Shown: piece by piece, positions 52,274 to 59,892 of the stretch
How the letters are laid out: each line of letters opens with the position of its first letter
Numbering within the stretch: position 1 is the stretch's first letter
NCBI GenBank assembly: GCA_020633295.1
Contig: JACKDW010000009.1
Coordinates: forward strand, 124,001 to 188,000
Direction: 5' to 3'
From: Myxococcales bacterium
Lineage (GTDB): Bacteria > Myxococcota_A > Polyangia > Nannocystales > Nannocystaceae
Length of the DNA stretch: 64,000 bases
Translations under genes and position numbers: made by a program
Notes under the pieces: model-generated
Database searches by the model: none
What the model was told of the DNA's origin: nothing
The model's input: only the letters and a program-made list of their open reading frames with translations

Positions 52274-52518
52274 AGCGCATTCTCATGAGCATCACCGTCG
52301 TCGCGCTCGCGCTCTCCGTGCCCGCGAGCGGCGGCGCGAGCGGCGGCAAGGCCGAGCAGGCGGCCGCGATCGCGAAGAAGATCAAGGCCCAGCCCGACAA
52401 GGCGGAGGACATCGTCAAGGAGGCTGGCGTGACGCCGGAGCAGTACCAGCAGCTCCTGCGCGAGGTCGCCGGCGATCCGGATTTGTCGGCCGCCTACGCC
52501 AACGCCATGGGCAAGTGA
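52270..52518 (+). CDS. Small secreted helical protein
   Basis: The 82-residue protein has a signal peptide (MKRILMSITVVALALSVPASG) followed by an Ala/Lys/Glu helical domain (KAEQAAAIAKKIKAQPDKAEDI, GVTPEQYQQLLREVAGDPDLSAAYANAMG). It is not recognised; the helical part resembles small periplasmic proteins. The ATG overlaps the stop of the putative upstream gene. A perfect hairpin lies 33 bp downstream. Confidence 0.65.
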   Translation: MKRILMSITVVALALSVPASGGASGGKAEQAAAIAKKIKAQPDKAEDIVKEAGVTPEQYQQLLREVAGDPDLSAAYANAMGK

Positions 52519-52550
52519 GGCCCGCGCCTCCGCGCGCGCCGAAATGAAAC

Positions 52551-52582
52551 CAGAGACCGCGACCGTGAGGTCGCGGTCTCTG
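52551..52582. terminator. Perfect 14-bp hairpin between convergent genes
   Basis: Arms CAGAGACCGCGACC (52551-52564) and GGTCGCGGTCTCTG (52569-52582) with a GTGA loop, followed by TCGTTA. It lies downstream of the gene ending at 52518, facing the Cys-rich lipoprotein gene. It is too poor in T to be a classic intrinsic terminator but is a likely 3' end structure. Confidence 0.6.
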
Positions 52583-52597
52583 TCGTTAAGGGCTACC

Positions 52598-52674
52598 GAC
52601 CGCGAGGCCGCGAGACCGCGAGACCACGAGACCGCGAGATAGCGAGACCGCGAGACCGCGATCGCGGTCTCGCG
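52598..52674. repeat. Degenerate 8-10-bp tandem repeats ending in a 26-bp palindrome
   Basis: Repeats of the form CGCGAGACC, with variants ACGAGACC and GCGAGATAG, run from about 52598. They end in a perfect 26-bp palindrome at 52649-52674 (half site CGCGAGACCGCGA). The repeat unit shares GAGACCGCG with the hairpin just upstream, so the structure probably spread by duplication in the convergent gap. Confidence 0.75.
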
Positions 52675-52690
52675 TCGTCACGAGCCGCGG

Positions 52691-54160
52691 CTAGCCTGGG
52701 CTGATCTCCTTGCAGCAGCCGGTCTGGCAGAAGAAGCCAATGGGGCAGTCGTTGATGTCGAGGCAGGACAGCTGGTCATCGGGGCAGCTGGGTTCGACGC
52801 AGTTGTCTGGGAGGTCGTCGGGGTTCTGGCCGAAGCAGAGCTCGCAGTCCTCGGGGACGCAGGGGTTGTTGCACTGTGGGAAGAAGGTGCAGTGGTTGCA
52901 GGCGGCGAGGTTGTCGAGGGAGCAGTCTGGGTTTGAGTCGAGGTAGTAGAACTCGCCGTCAATCTCGCAGCAGCCGAAGCAGTCGCAGCCGTTGGGGACG
53001 AGTGGGACGCAGAAGTCGAGGCAGTTGGGGTTGAGGTCGAGGTTGCACTGGTTGGGGTTGAGGTTGGGGTTGTACTCGCAGCCGACGTCGGCGCCGGGGT
53101 TCTCGGGGTCGCACTTGAGGTTCCAGATGCAGCCGTCGTCGCCCTGTCCGGAGTTGCTGTCGAAGTAGCAGTCCTGCTTGCAGTCCTGGTTCTGACCGGG
53201 GAGGTTGGTCTGGAAGGAGTTTTCGTCGTCGTCGCAGGGGCTGATGCACTCGGGGTCGTCGAGGTCGATGAGGCCGTCCATGTCGTCGTCGATGCCGTTG
53301 CCGCATGTCCAGAGCTTGCCGTCGCAGAGGAGCTCGAGGTTGCAGAGGATGGAGCAGCCGTCGGCGGCGTTGAGGTTGCCGTCGTCGCACTCCTCGTCAG
53401 GGCCGAGGACGCCGTCGCCGCAGACGTCGAGGACGCAGTTTGCGTGGCAGGCCTTGCCGTCGCCGTTGTTGTCGCCGTCGTCGCACTGCTCGACGCCCTC
53501 GTGGATGAGGCCGTCGCCGCACGTGGCGTTCTGGCAGGTGAGGGTGCAGGCGCCGGAGTTTGAGTTCTGGGCGGCGAGGTCGCACTGCTCGATGCCGTCG
53601 TGGACGAAGCCGTCGCCGCAGACGGCGCTGACGCAGGTCTGGAGGCAGGCGTCGTCGTCGGCGATGTTGCCGTCGTCGCACTGCTCGCCGTCCTGGACGA
53701 TGCCGTCGCCGCAGGAAGCGAGCTTGCAGGTGTTGGTGCAGTCGTCGTCGTCGACCTGGTTGCCGTCGTCGCAGCCCTCGCCGGGGCCCTTGTCGCCGTC
53801 GCCGCAGACGTTGATGGAGCAGTCAGCCTTGCAGGCCATGCCCTGGCCGTTGGCGTCGCCGGCGTCGCACTGCTCGCCGTCGTGGACGATGCCGTCGCCG
53901 CAGGTTGGGAGGATGCAGGTGTTGAGGCAGGCGTCAGCGGGCTCGTCGTTGCCGTCGTCGCACTGCTCGCCGTCCTGGACGATGCCGTCGCCGCACTCGG
54001 CGATGGTGCAGGCGTTGGAGCAGGCGTCGGCGTCTTCCCTGTTGCCGTCGTCGCACTCCTCGCCGGGGTCGACGGCGCCGTCGCCACAGAAGGGGTCGGG
54101 CGTGGTGGAGCCGGTGCCGCCGGTGCTGGTGTCGTCGATGACCCCGGTGTCGCCGGTCAT
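52691..54160 (-). CDS. Cys-rich lipoprotein with eight myxobacterial disulfide repeats, family member 2 (body)
   Basis: The 489-residue open frame has eight CGDGxxxxGEqCDDG-type repeats (TIGR02232-like), each with about six Cys. A C-terminal domain homologous to 51062-52012 and 57889-58776 follows (DDDMDGLIDLDDPECISPCD, WNLKCDPENPG, NGCDCFGCC, CELCFGQNPDDLP). The frame starts at an ATG that overlaps the stop of the frame encoding the lipoprotein signal (54157-54372) in an ATGA arrangement. The most natural protein joins both parts by a frameshift near 54160. Alone, this frame has no signal peptide, which would be wrong for a disulfide-rich protein. Confidence 0.85.
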   Translation of the reverse strand: MTGDTGVIDDTSTGGTGSTTPDPFCGDGAVDPGEECDDGNREDADACSNACTIAECGDGIVQDGEQCDDGNDEPADACLNTCILPTCGDGIVHDGEQCDAGDANGQGMACKADCSINVCGDGDKGPGEGCDDGNQVDDDDCTNTCKLASCGDGIVQDGEQCDDGNIADDDACLQTCVSAVCGDGFVHDGIEQCDLAAQNSNSGACTLTCQNATCGDGLIHEGVEQCDDGDNNGDGKACHANCVLDVCGDGVLGPDEECDDGNLNAADGCSILCNLELLCDGKLWTCGNGIDDDMDGLIDLDDPECISPCDDDENSFQTNLPGQNQDCKQDCYFDSNSGQGDDGCIWNLKCDPENPGADVGCEYNPNLNPNQCNLDLNPNCLDFCVPLVPNGCDCFGCCEIDGEFYYLDSNPDCSLDNLAACNHCTFFPQCNNPCVPEDCELCFGQNPDDLPDNCVEPSCPDDQLSCLDINDCPIGFFCQTGCCKEISPG

Positions 54161-54372
54161 GGAGTTGGATCGCCGCCGGTGCCCGACGGGGTCGATCCTG
54201 CGGTCGTGTCGCCGGAGGTGCGCGTGCTCGCGTCCGAGCCCGCGGTCGTAGTCGCGCCCTGGCTGTCCGAGGCAGAATTGGACGCGGCGGTGCCCTCGCT
54301 CGAGTCACCGCAGCCGAACACGAGCGCGATAATCAGGAGCGCGGGCGAAATCGTTCGATACATGGAGCTCAT
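54157..54372 (-). CDS. Lipoprotein signal and linker segment, upstream frame of the Cys-rich protein
   Basis: 71 residues: signal peptide ISPALLIIALVFGC with a lipobox, then a Ser/Thr/Asp/Gly linker identical in style to the other family lipoproteins, ending in GGDPTP and a TGA inside the ATGA overlap with 52691-54160. This is the expected N-terminus of that protein in the wrong frame (minus one relative). It could be a sequencing indel, a programmed shift or a genuine mutation. Confidence 0.75.
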   Translation of the reverse strand: MSSMYRTISPALLIIALVFGCGDSSEGTAASNSASDSQGATTTAGSDASTRTSGDTTAGSTPSGTGGDPTP

Positions 54373-54482
54373 CACAGGTTGGACAGCGCGCGCGCGGGGA
54401 TTTCTGATCGCGCGTGAAGAAAGCCCGTGATCGAAGGTGATTGTAGGGACACATGTGCGCGGCGTCGCGGTACTCTCGGGCC

Positions 54483-55199
54483 ATGAACTCGAGTGTGCGC
54501 GCAGTGCCGCTGCTCGGCCTCGTCCTCGCGCTCGCGAGCGCCTCGGCGTGCCTCGAGCCCACGCCTGGCTTCGGCGACAGCGAGACGAGCTCGGGCACCT
54601 CGTCGACCTCCGCGCCGGAGACGAGCACGACGTCGACGACCGAGGGGACGATGACCGCCGCGTCATCGAATATGACCTCTTCGACAGATACCGGCCCGGG
54701 CACCGGTGATCCGACCGGCACGGTCACGACGGTCGGCGAGACCACCGAGAGCCTCACGAGCTCGGCGACGACCAGCGGCACGACCACGAGCGCGAGCGCG
54801 ACGACGGTCATGGAGACCACCGTGGCGATGACCTCGTCGAGCTCCGACACGGGCGCCACCACGAACGGGGAGCCGTGCGGCGGCGCGTGCGATCCGGTGC
54901 TCGAGCTGTGCAACGAGGACTCCGACGTGTGCGACTGCCGCCCGGGGCTCGAGCGCTGCGGCGACGTGTGCGTCGACACGAGCAACAACACCGATCACTG
55001 CGGCATGTGCGACAACGGCTGTAACAACAACCAAAATTGCGGCAACGGGGCGTGCATGGGGAACAACCAGTGCCCGCCGATGCACCAGGACTGCGGGAAT
55101 TCGTGCGCGGCGCTCGACGACGACCCGCTGCACTGCGGCAACTGCAACACCCAGTGCCTGGCGACGCAGAGCTGCGTGATGGGCGACTGTGTGGATTAG
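54483..55199 (+). CDS. Cys-rich lipoprotein with Thr/Ser-rich stalk
   Basis: The 238-residue protein has a lipoprotein signal (lipobox ASAC), a Thr/Ser stalk of about 110 residues, and a C-terminal Cys-rich domain of about 90 residues (ELCNEDSDVCDCRPGLERCGD, CGMCDNGCNNNQNCGNG, HCGNCNTQCLATQSC). The domain resembles EGF-like or tryptophan-free disulfide motifs of myxobacterial surface proteins. Function unknown; probably outer-membrane attached. TACTCT lies 6 nt before the ATG (leaderless). Confidence 0.85.
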   Translation: MNSSVRAVPLLGLVLALASASACLEPTPGFGDSETSSGTSSTSAPETSTTSTTEGTMTAASSNMTSSTDTGPGTGDPTGTVTTVGETTESLTSSATTSGTTTSASATTVMETTVAMTSSSSDTGATTNGEPCGGACDPVLELCNEDSDVCDCRPGLERCGDVCVDTSNNTDHCGMCDNGCNNNQNCGNGACMGNNQCPPMHQDCGNSCAALDDDPLHCGNCNTQCLATQSCVMGDCVD

Positions 55200-55278
55200 G
55201 CCATTGGGACAGGTCGGAGACGCGCGCGCGCACGCGCGACGGAGAGCGCTCTCGTGCGCGTGTGGGAGGACGTGACGA

Positions 55279-56082
55279 ATGCTAGTGAGCACCGTGTTTG
55301 CACTGACGCAGCTGTTCGCGCAGCCGAGCCCAGGGGCCGCGGACGCGCCGGCGACGGATCCGGCGGCGGCGGACGACGGGGCCGACGCGACGCTGGGCGC
55401 CGCGCCCGAGGCGAGCGAGGCGGGCGCGGACGGCAGCGAGCCCGACGCGACCGGTGACGGCGTGGAGGGGGACGACACCGCCATGGACGCCGCGTCGACC
55501 GCGGACGCGATCGAGGGTCCGATCGAGCCCGCGCCGCTGCGGGTGACGAGCTCGCCCTCGGGCGCGACCGTGTACGTCGACGGCCTCGAGGTCGGCACGA
55601 CGCCCTTCGAGAAGGTGCTGCCCGAGGGCAAGCGCTTCGTCGAGGTGCAGAAAGACGGCTACGTGCTGCAGTCGCGCTTCGTGACGATCGACCCCGCGAG
55701 CGCGCCCGAACCGATCGACGTGACGCTCGAGGAGCAGGCCTCGACCTTCCCCTACGAGCCGCTCGGCTGGGCCGGCGTGGCCGTCGGCGCGGCGGCGCTG
55801 ATCTCCGGCATCGCGCTGATCGCGATCGACGAGAACCCCTACAAGGCGCGCTGCGAGGGCGAGGACATCGACGCGATGGGCCGCTGTCGATTCCAGTACA
55901 ACACGCTCGCGGGCGGCGTCACGGGGGTGATCCTCGGCGCGGCGCTCGTCGGCGGCGGCGCGGCGCTGCTCGTGCTCGGGCGCAAGCGCGGCGGGGGCAA
56001 GTCGACGCCCAGGGACACCGCGCGCGCCAACCTCCGCCTCGGCGTGAGCGCGCGCGGCGTGTCGCTCTCCGGTCAATTCTGA
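55279..56082 (+). CDS. PEGA-domain membrane protein, paralogue A
   Basis: The 267-residue protein has a weak signal sequence, an Ala/Asp/Glu-rich acidic linker and a PEGA domain (LRVTSSPSGATVYVDGLEVG, FVEVQKDGYVLQSRFV). Two hydrophobic segments flank the Cys-containing loop PYKARCEGEDIDAMGRCRFQYN. The C-terminal half is clearly homologous to that of the protein at 61385-62626, including the MGRCRFQYNTLAGGV region. Envelope protein, function unknown. The start is the first ATG; a ribosome-binding site GGAGGA lies upstream. Confidence 0.85.
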   Translation: MLVSTVFALTQLFAQPSPGAADAPATDPAAADDGADATLGAAPEASEAGADGSEPDATGDGVEGDDTAMDAASTADAIEGPIEPAPLRVTSSPSGATVYVDGLEVGTTPFEKVLPEGKRFVEVQKDGYVLQSRFVTIDPASAPEPIDVTLEEQASTFPYEPLGWAGVAVGAAALISGIALIAIDENPYKARCEGEDIDAMGRCRFQYNTLAGGVTGVILGAALVGGGAALLVLGRKRGGGKSTPRDTARANLRLGVSARGVSLSGQF

Positions 56083-56087
56083 CGCGG

Positions 56088-56109
56088 CGCGCCGCGACGT
56101 CGCGGCGCG
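56088..56109. repeat. 22-bp perfect palindrome between convergent genes
   Basis: CGCGCCGCGAC followed directly by its reverse complement, 6 bp after the stop of the PEGA gene. A second GC-rich hairpin (GCGCCGCC ... GGCGGCGC) lies about 15 bp further on. Together they probably mark the 3' ends of the convergent genes at 56082 and 56171. Confidence 0.7.
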
Positions 56110-56170
56110 AATTGCCAGCGCCGCCGTGAGGGCGGCGGCGCGACAGCGGCGGCGCGTCCTGTCGCGTCGC

Positions 56171-57685
56171 TCAGCGGGCGATGAAGACGCCGCGCAGGTC
56201 CTCGGTGCGCGAGATCGGCGAGTCGCCCTTCACCGAGTTCACGCGGAACTGGTAGTACATGCCCGGCACCAGCGGCATGCCGTCGTAGACGTACTCGACG
56301 GTCGCGCTGCCGGTGACGCGCGGGACGTCGCCCACGTCGAGCTGGACCTCGCCGAGCGCGTTGTAGACGACCAGCTCGTAGAAGTCCTCGCTCGAGTCGT
56401 CGGCCCAGACGAGCGTCGGGTTGTCCGAGACCTCCTCCGGGTCGTCGGCGCCGGGGCTGATGACCGCGAGCGCCTCGGTGACCTTGAAGTTCTCCTCGAC
56501 CTCGACGCTCTGGTTCGGCGCGACCGTGACCTCCTGGATCGCGGTGCCGGCGATGTTGGTGTCGGGGTCGCGTACGAGCAGGTCGTTCTCGAACGCGGCG
56601 AGCACCTTGTATGTGCCCTCGGGCACGCCGGCGAAGCGGAAGCTGCCCGAGACGTCGGGGCCGAGGCCGGGGTCGGGCACGCGCAGGCCGAAGGGCACCG
56701 GGCCGAGCTCGAAGATGTCGTTGAACACGCTGCTGGGGACGAGCACCACGCTCGTGACGCTGCCGCCGGGCGCGTTGACGATGTTGGCCGTGCCGGAGAC
56801 GGCGCCGAGCCCCTCATAGTCCTCGGCGATGGCCGCGAGGTTGACCTCGGTGAGCACGCCGCCGGCGTTGACGCTCGCGGTCGCCAGCTCGAGGCCGCGG
56901 CGGTAGCCCTTCACCGTCGTCTGGCCCTCGGGGACGTTGAAGACCACGTAGTCGCCCGACAGGTCGGCGATGCCGTAGGGCGCCGGCGCGCCGCCGCCCT
57001 CGGCGACCACCAGCGTCCCGCCGGGGCGGACGCCGCCGACGTTGCCGAAGATCGTCGCGCCGCCGCGCTCGCTCGGCGGGAGCGGGATCATGTCGACCGA
57101 CGTGGTCGGGTTGTCGATCACGAGGTACTCGACGACTCGCTCCTCGTCGGTGTCGGGGTCGACGAAGGTCTCGGTCTCGACCTTGGCGTCGCCGGTGTCG
57201 ATCGGTAGCGCCGGGCGCACGCCGTAGGGGAAGGGCTGGTAGTCCGCGGCGAACACCTGCAGCTTGTAGATGGCGTCGTTCGGGATGTCGCCGGCCTCGT
57301 TGCGATAGGCCGAGACCAGCAGCTCGTAGGAGCCGTCGATCGCCGAGACGCTGACGTCGCTCGAGGGGGCGCCCGTCTGATCGAGCACGGTGATGTAGGC
57401 GTCCGGCAGCGCGAGGCCGTCGAGCGCGTCGTGGATCAGACCGCGGATCCGCAGCGGGGTGCTGCACACGTAGTTCTCCGCGCCGGCCACGGGCTCGCAG
57501 ACATAGCCGTCGGCGCAGACGCGGGTCTCGGGGTCCGCCGGGTCGCCGAGGTAGTCACAGACGCCGCCCTTCTCGACGGGCTCGGACACGTCGACGTCTT
57601 GGTCGGCGCACGAGCTGACGCTGACGAGCGCGCCGAGGCAGGGGAGGAGGCTCCAGGTGAGTACGCTTCGCGTGCTGCGGGTCAT
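56171..57685 (-). CDS. Lipoprotein with carboxypeptidase-regulatory-like (Ig-fold) domains
   Basis: The 504-residue protein has a lipoprotein signal (lipobox VSSC), a short Cys-containing segment (GGVCDYLGDPADPETRVCAD), then several beta-sandwich modules of the carboxypeptidase-regulatory type (IRGLIHDALDGLALPDAYI, GGATIFGNVGGVRPGGTLVV, GSFRFAGVPEGTYKVLAAFE). A C-terminal fibronectin III-like segment (WADDSSEDFYELVVYN) follows. It is probably a surface adhesin or scaffold; no enzyme motif is seen. The -10 TCTTAT lies 8 nt before the ATG and TTGGAT 18 bp further upstream. Confidence 0.85.
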   Translation of the reverse strand: MTRSTRSVLTWSLLPCLGALVSVSSCADQDVDVSEPVEKGGVCDYLGDPADPETRVCADGYVCEPVAGAENYVCSTPLRIRGLIHDALDGLALPDAYITVLDQTGAPSSDVSVSAIDGSYELLVSAYRNEAGDIPNDAIYKLQVFAADYQPFPYGVRPALPIDTGDAKVETETFVDPDTDEERVVEYLVIDNPTTSVDMIPLPPSERGGATIFGNVGGVRPGGTLVVAEGGGAPAPYGIADLSGDYVVFNVPEGQTTVKGYRRGLELATASVNAGGVLTEVNLAAIAEDYEGLGAVSGTANIVNAPGGSVTSVVLVPSSVFNDIFELGPVPFGLRVPDPGLGPDVSGSFRFAGVPEGTYKVLAAFENDLLVRDPDTNIAGTAIQEVTVAPNQSVEVEENFKVTEALAVISPGADDPEEVSDNPTLVWADDSSEDFYELVVYNALGEVQLDVGDVPRVTGSATVEYVYDGMPLVPGMYYQFRVNSVKGDSPISRTEDLRGVFIAR

Positions 57686-57693
57686 ATCACTTC

Positions 57694-57723
57694 ATAAGAC
57701 TGCGCCTGACGCGGAGAATCCAA
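57694..57723 (-). promoter_or_regulatory. Promoter of the carboxypeptidase-regulatory-like lipoprotein
   Basis: On the minus strand: TTGGAT (57723-57718), 18-bp spacer, TCTTAT (57699-57694), then 8 nt to the ATG. The same TTGGAT-N18-TCTTA(T/C) architecture appears on the plus strand at 58849-58878 for the predicted short transcript. Confidence 0.55.
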
Positions 57724-57888
57724 CGGAGTACGCGTCGCTTTTACTCTGGGCGGCGGGGAGCGCGGACTCGCGCCGCGGGCGGTCGAGCGGCGCGCAAACC
57801 AGCGCTTGGAGCCAGGTCGCGCAGGTGATCTCGGACACGCGCGAGCTTGCCAGCGCGCCTCGCCCGAAAACAAGCGCGTCGAGGACGT

Positions 57889-58776
57889 CTAGCCGGGCGC
57901 GAGCTCGCAGCAGCCGAGGAAGCAGTAGTAGCCCGCCGCGCACTCGCTCCCGCCCATGCTGTCGATCGTGCACGTCTGCACGCCCTCCGGGCACTCGCCG
58001 CCGTCGCAGCCGGGCGGCAGGTCCTCGGGGTCCTGGCCGAAGCACAGCTCGCACTTCTCCGGCTCGCACTCGTCGTCGCAGTCGAGGGTCTTCGTGCACG
58101 ACTGGCACTGGTCGATGGTGGCGATCGAGCAGTCGGCGTCGCCGATGTAGATGTCGTAGCTGATGTCGCCGACCTGCACCGTGCAGCAGCCGAAGCAGTC
58201 GCAGCCCGAGGGCACCGCGCAGTTCATCAGGCACTCCTCGCTCTGCGTCTCGGGGCAGTTCTTGAAGTCGGGGTCGTAGGGGCAGTCGTCGCCGCCGGGG
58301 TTCGCCGGGTCGCACTTGAGGTTCCACGTGCACTTGTCGTCGCCGCTGCCGCTGTTGCCGTCGAAGAAGCAGTCCTGGTTGCAGGCGTCCATGTTGTCGC
58401 CGGGCAGCCCGGTCGCGAAGGTGTCCTCGAGATCGTCGCAGGGACCGACGCACTCGGGGTCCGCGAGGTCGACCTTGCCGTCGCTGTCGTTGTCCACGCA
58501 GTCTCCGCAGGCGAGGACCTCCCCCTCGCACTCGATCACCGCGCACTCGCCGACGCCCTGGGTCGTGCCCGCGTCGCTGCTCGCGTCCCCGGAGCTCGAG
58601 CCGCCGGTGCCGGCGGTCGTGCTCGACGCGGTCTGCGTCGTGACGCCGCTGAGGCTCGCGCCGGTCGACCCGGTGTCAGATCCGGAGTCCGTCGGCGTCC
58701 CGAGCGGATCGGACGACTTGCACGCCGGCAGCAGGGTGAGCGCGAGGAGGATCGGACCGAGCAGACGTGCGTGCAT
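57889..58776 (-). CDS. Cys-rich lipoprotein with EF-hand-like motif, family member 3
   Basis: The 295-residue protein has a lipoprotein signal (lipobox LLPAC) and a Ser/Thr/Gly linker. The Cys-rich family body has DNDSDGKVDLADPECVGPCD (EF-hand-like), CNQDCFFDGNSG, WNLKCDPANPGG, GCDCFGCC and CELCFGQDPEDLP. It is closely similar to member 1 at 51062-52012 through its whole body. Surface-anchored, disulfide-rich and probably calcium-binding; function unknown. The ATG at 58776 is chosen because the signal peptide begins there. Confidence 0.85.
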   Translation of the reverse strand: MHARLLGPILLALTLLPACKSSDPLGTPTDSGSDTGSTGASLSGVTTQTASSTTAGTGGSSSGDASSDAGTTQGVGECAVIECEGEVLACGDCVDNDSDGKVDLADPECVGPCDDLEDTFATGLPGDNMDACNQDCFFDGNSGSGDDKCTWNLKCDPANPGGDDCPYDPDFKNCPETQSEECLMNCAVPSGCDCFGCCTVQVGDISYDIYIGDADCSIATIDQCQSCTKTLDCDDECEPEKCELCFGQDPEDLPPGCDGGECPEGVQTCTIDSMGGSECAAGYYCFLGCCELAPG

Positions 58777-58848
58777 CGCGTCAATTGTGACGACGCGCGC
58801 GAGGGGATTTCCAGGCGTCGATTCGCGCGTCAGGAATTTTTCGGGGTT

Positions 58849-58878
58849 TTGGATTCGCCCCGGCCGGCGCGGTCTTAC
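58849..58878 (+). promoter_or_regulatory. Predicted promoter of the short transcript
   Basis: TTGGAT (58849-58854), an 18-bp spacer and TCTTAC (58873-58878), matching the layout at 57694-57723. Transcription would start within a few bases of the ATG at 58885. Confidence 0.5.
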
Positions 58879-58884
58879 GTCTGG

Positions 58885-58956
58885 ATGCAAGCGCCTGCTA
58901 TGGCGTGTTAGACGCGACCCCCCGCGACCCACGTGCCGAACGTGGGTCGTTTTTTT
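58885..58956 (+). ncRNA. Predicted short leaderless transcript with 8-codon ORF
   Basis: Between the promoter at 58849-58878 and a strong terminator, the predicted RNA is about 72 nt. It starts at or near an ATG encoding MQAPAMAC followed by TAG, 6 nt after the -10 box. The region can fold into nested stems (CGTCT...AGACG around CGCC...GGCG), with the outer stem starting just before the ATG. No plus-strand gene lies upstream that the terminator could serve, so a dedicated small RNA or micropeptide gene is the simplest explanation. No match to a known RNA family is recognised. Confidence 0.45.
58925..58956 (+). terminator. Intrinsic terminator
   Basis: Perfect 10-bp stem CGACCCACGT / ACGTGGGTCG (58925-58934, 58940-58949) with a 5-nt loop and T7 (58950-58956). 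This is the clearest rho-independent terminator in the window, on the plus strand. Confidence 0.9.
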
Positions 58957-58981
58957 GCGGCCTCGCGGCGCGCGGGCGTCC

Positions 58982-59773
58982 TCAGTCGCCGAGCTTGAGG
59001 ATCAGGACGAACCAGATCGTCACGAGGATGCCGTTGACGAGCCAGAACATGTAGCGGACCCCCCGCCACGTGTAGGCCAGCTGCGCGCCGTAGGGGAGGT
59101 CGCTGAGCTCGAGCGCGATCGCGAAGGGGTTGAGCGCGCGCTCGTGCTTGCGCAGCGTCCTGCGCAGGTCGCGATGCCGCGACTCGACGAAGCCCTGCAG
59201 CGGCACGTCCTCGGGCGCGCGGTTCATCGCCCAGTAGGTCCGGTCGTCGTAGACAGCCCACACGAGGATCGAGTCGCCCTCCTTCCACGCGTGATCGACG
59301 ATCGGGACGGCCCAGTAGTAGTAGGTGTCCTCGTCGCCGTACCACTTGTGGAACAGCGCCATGTCCTTGCGGAACTCCGCGCCCTCCAGGCGCATGTAGC
59401 TGGCGTAGGGGTACTCGTTGGCGTTGGCGACGGTGACGCCGTCGACGTTGTCGCCGCGCGCGAGCCAGACGTAGTTGCTGAGGTAGTTGGCGCCGCTGAG
59501 GAAGAAGATCGCGAAGGCGGCCACGAGCATGCAGGGCGCGACCGCCATGCGCCGGGAGAAGCCGCGCGCCCACTCCTCCAGCGCGAGCACCACGAGGTAG
59601 GGCGCGCCGAGCACGAACGCGAGCCGCAGCGGCAGCGAGAGGTACCAGGGCAGCACCGCGTAGCAGAGCGAGAGCCCGATGATCAGCCCGTTGGTGAGGC
59701 CGAGGTACAGCGCGAACGCGAGCGTGAATTCGACCCCGTAGGCGCGCGGGCTCGAGTGCGGCGACCAGCTCAT
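58982..59773 (-). CDS. Multi-pass membrane protein of unknown function
   Basis: The 263-residue protein has about four N-terminal and one or two C-terminal transmembrane segments (LAFALYLGLTNGLIIGLSLCY, LPLRLAFVLGAPYLVVLAL, MAVAPCMLVAAFAIFFL, FWLVNGILVTIWFVLIL). A central soluble domain of about 110 residues is rich in aromatic residues (FRKDMALFHKWYGDEDTYYYW, VDHAWKEGDSILVWAVYDD). Not recognised. Start ATG at 59773; TACACT 6 nt upstream indicates leaderless transcription, overlapping the GACAT-type element at 59780-59808. Confidence 0.8.
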   Translation of the reverse strand: MSWSPHSSPRAYGVEFTLAFALYLGLTNGLIIGLSLCYAVLPWYLSLPLRLAFVLGAPYLVVLALEEWARGFSRRMAVAPCMLVAAFAIFFLSGANYLSNYVWLARGDNVDGVTVANANEYPYASYMRLEGAEFRKDMALFHKWYGDEDTYYYWAVPIVDHAWKEGDSILVWAVYDDRTYWAMNRAPEDVPLQGFVESRHRDLRRTLRKHERALNPFAIALELSDLPYGAQLAYTWRGVRYMFWLVNGILVTIWFVLILKLGD

Positions 59774-59779
59774 GCCTCG

Positions 59780-59808
59780 AGTGTATATGTCCTGACGAGC
59801 ATGTCATT
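59780..59808 (-). promoter_or_regulatory. Promoter element with GACATG-N8-GACATA repeat
   Basis: On the minus strand GACATG, 8 nt, GACATA and then TACACT, 6 nt before the ATG at 59773. The arrangement relative to the -10 box matches the dyad elements at 5462-5490 and 14384-14417, with one mismatch in the TGTC-N6-GACA core. It faces the divergent lipoprotein gene at 59893. Confidence 0.45.
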
Positions 59809-59892
59809 GCCGGCGCGCTTGGAATCACGCCGCCGGACGTCGTCCAACACGTACACGCTCGCCGCGCGCGCGCGCTCAGACCGGAGACCCGA

